Shown in pieces: positions 42,211 through 42,262 of a stretch of 42,262 nucleotides of DNA. The position numbers and the translations under genes were made by a program. This stretch comes from Candidatus Amulumruptor caecigallinarius. Lineage in GTDB: Bacteria; Bacteroidota; Bacteroidia; Bacteroidales; Muribaculaceae. The notes beneath the pieces are model-generated. The model did no database searches, was not told the origin of the DNA, and saw only the letters and a list, made by a program, of their open reading frames with translations. Each line of letters opens with the position of its first letter. Within the stretch, counting starts at the first letter, position 1. Where the stretch lies: the NCBI GenBank assembly GCA_023665575.1, contig JAMPDQ010000015.1, positions 1 through 42,262 of the forward strand, written 5' to 3'.

Positions 42211-42262
42211 AACTCAAGTTTCGCAAGTTGCAAGCAACTTGGAATCTTGAAGGTTAGAGTTA
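42211..42262. repeat. REP-like unit (family 2), cut by the window end
   Basis: AACTCAAGTTTCGCAAGTTG, then CAAGCAACTTGG, then CTTGAAGGTTAGAGTTA: the left half of the REP-pair element seen at 8972. The partner half would lie beyond the window. Confidence 0.65.

Noticed and set aside
42018-42233. 71-codon minus-strand open frame near the right end
   Set aside because: It runs through a REP unit and the GC-rich palindrome, has no family-like features and no promoter; it is best explained as a chance frame.

Overview
The window is chromosomal DNA of a Bacteroidales bacterium, most likely a gut member close to Muribaculaceae or Bacteroides. The evidence is a 286-residue primary sigma factor of the Bacteroidetes type, an RprX/RprY-like two-component pair, a dxs-trkA-trkH cluster and a serC-serA pair. 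Several promoters fit the Bacteroidetes pattern TTG/TTTG - about 20 bases - TAnnTTTG. Family-level placement is inference. No rRNA, tRNA, CRISPR array or prophage was seen.

Layout. 1-1130: leftward promoter at the edge, a worn repeat copy, a collapsed IS transposase and a truncated secreted-protein gene. 1129-3788: AraC regulator divergent from a secreted alpha/beta hydrolase and a translationally coupled hexapeptide acetyltransferase. 3789-10033: accessory, repeat-rich stretch with secreted proteins, a CotH-like protein, a ZIP metal transporter, a SIMPL protein and a small membrane protein. 10034-14853: dxs-trkA-trkH. 14909-20289: single-domain malic enzyme, THUMP-like methyltransferase and a large TPR protein. 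20359-23117: dnaA and rpoD, divergent. 23151-27254: outer-membrane barrel, M3 peptidase, nadC and yraN. 27290-30824: SpoU-type RNA methyltransferase, endonuclease IV and an MFS sugar transporter. 30938-32929: serC-serA. 33133-35662: clostripain-like lipoprotein and an acyltransferase-3 membrane protein. 36408-38710: rprX-rprY. 38903-41712: PlsC-like acyltransferase, thiD and a serpin lipoprotein. 41713-42262 has no gene.

The most unusual content is between the genes. Two interspersed repeat families recur. Family 1 is a MITE-like element of about 200-430 bp with about 34-bp terminal inverted repeats (TIRs, starting AGAGTCTGTTTCATAAAAAA) and a foldable core around GCAACC-TCTC-GGTTG. Full or partial copies lie near 290-410, 7283, 9622-10047, 16224-16425, 17830-18061 and 34400-34518, and single TIR scars sit just after several stop codons. 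Family 2 is a REP-like palindrome (TTTCGCAAGTT...AACTTGCGAAA), often as an inverted pair 160-180 bp apart (8972-9153, 9792-9949). Family 2 is inserted in two family 1 copies. One family 1 end supplies the start codon and first codons of dxs.

Regulatory signals worth testing are an 18-bp palindrome inside the spacer of the rprXY promoter, a 13-bp-arm palindrome at the serC start point, spaced direct repeats in the nfo leader, and a candidate small RNA near 35.9 kb. All calls come from reading the sequence; no database search was run.
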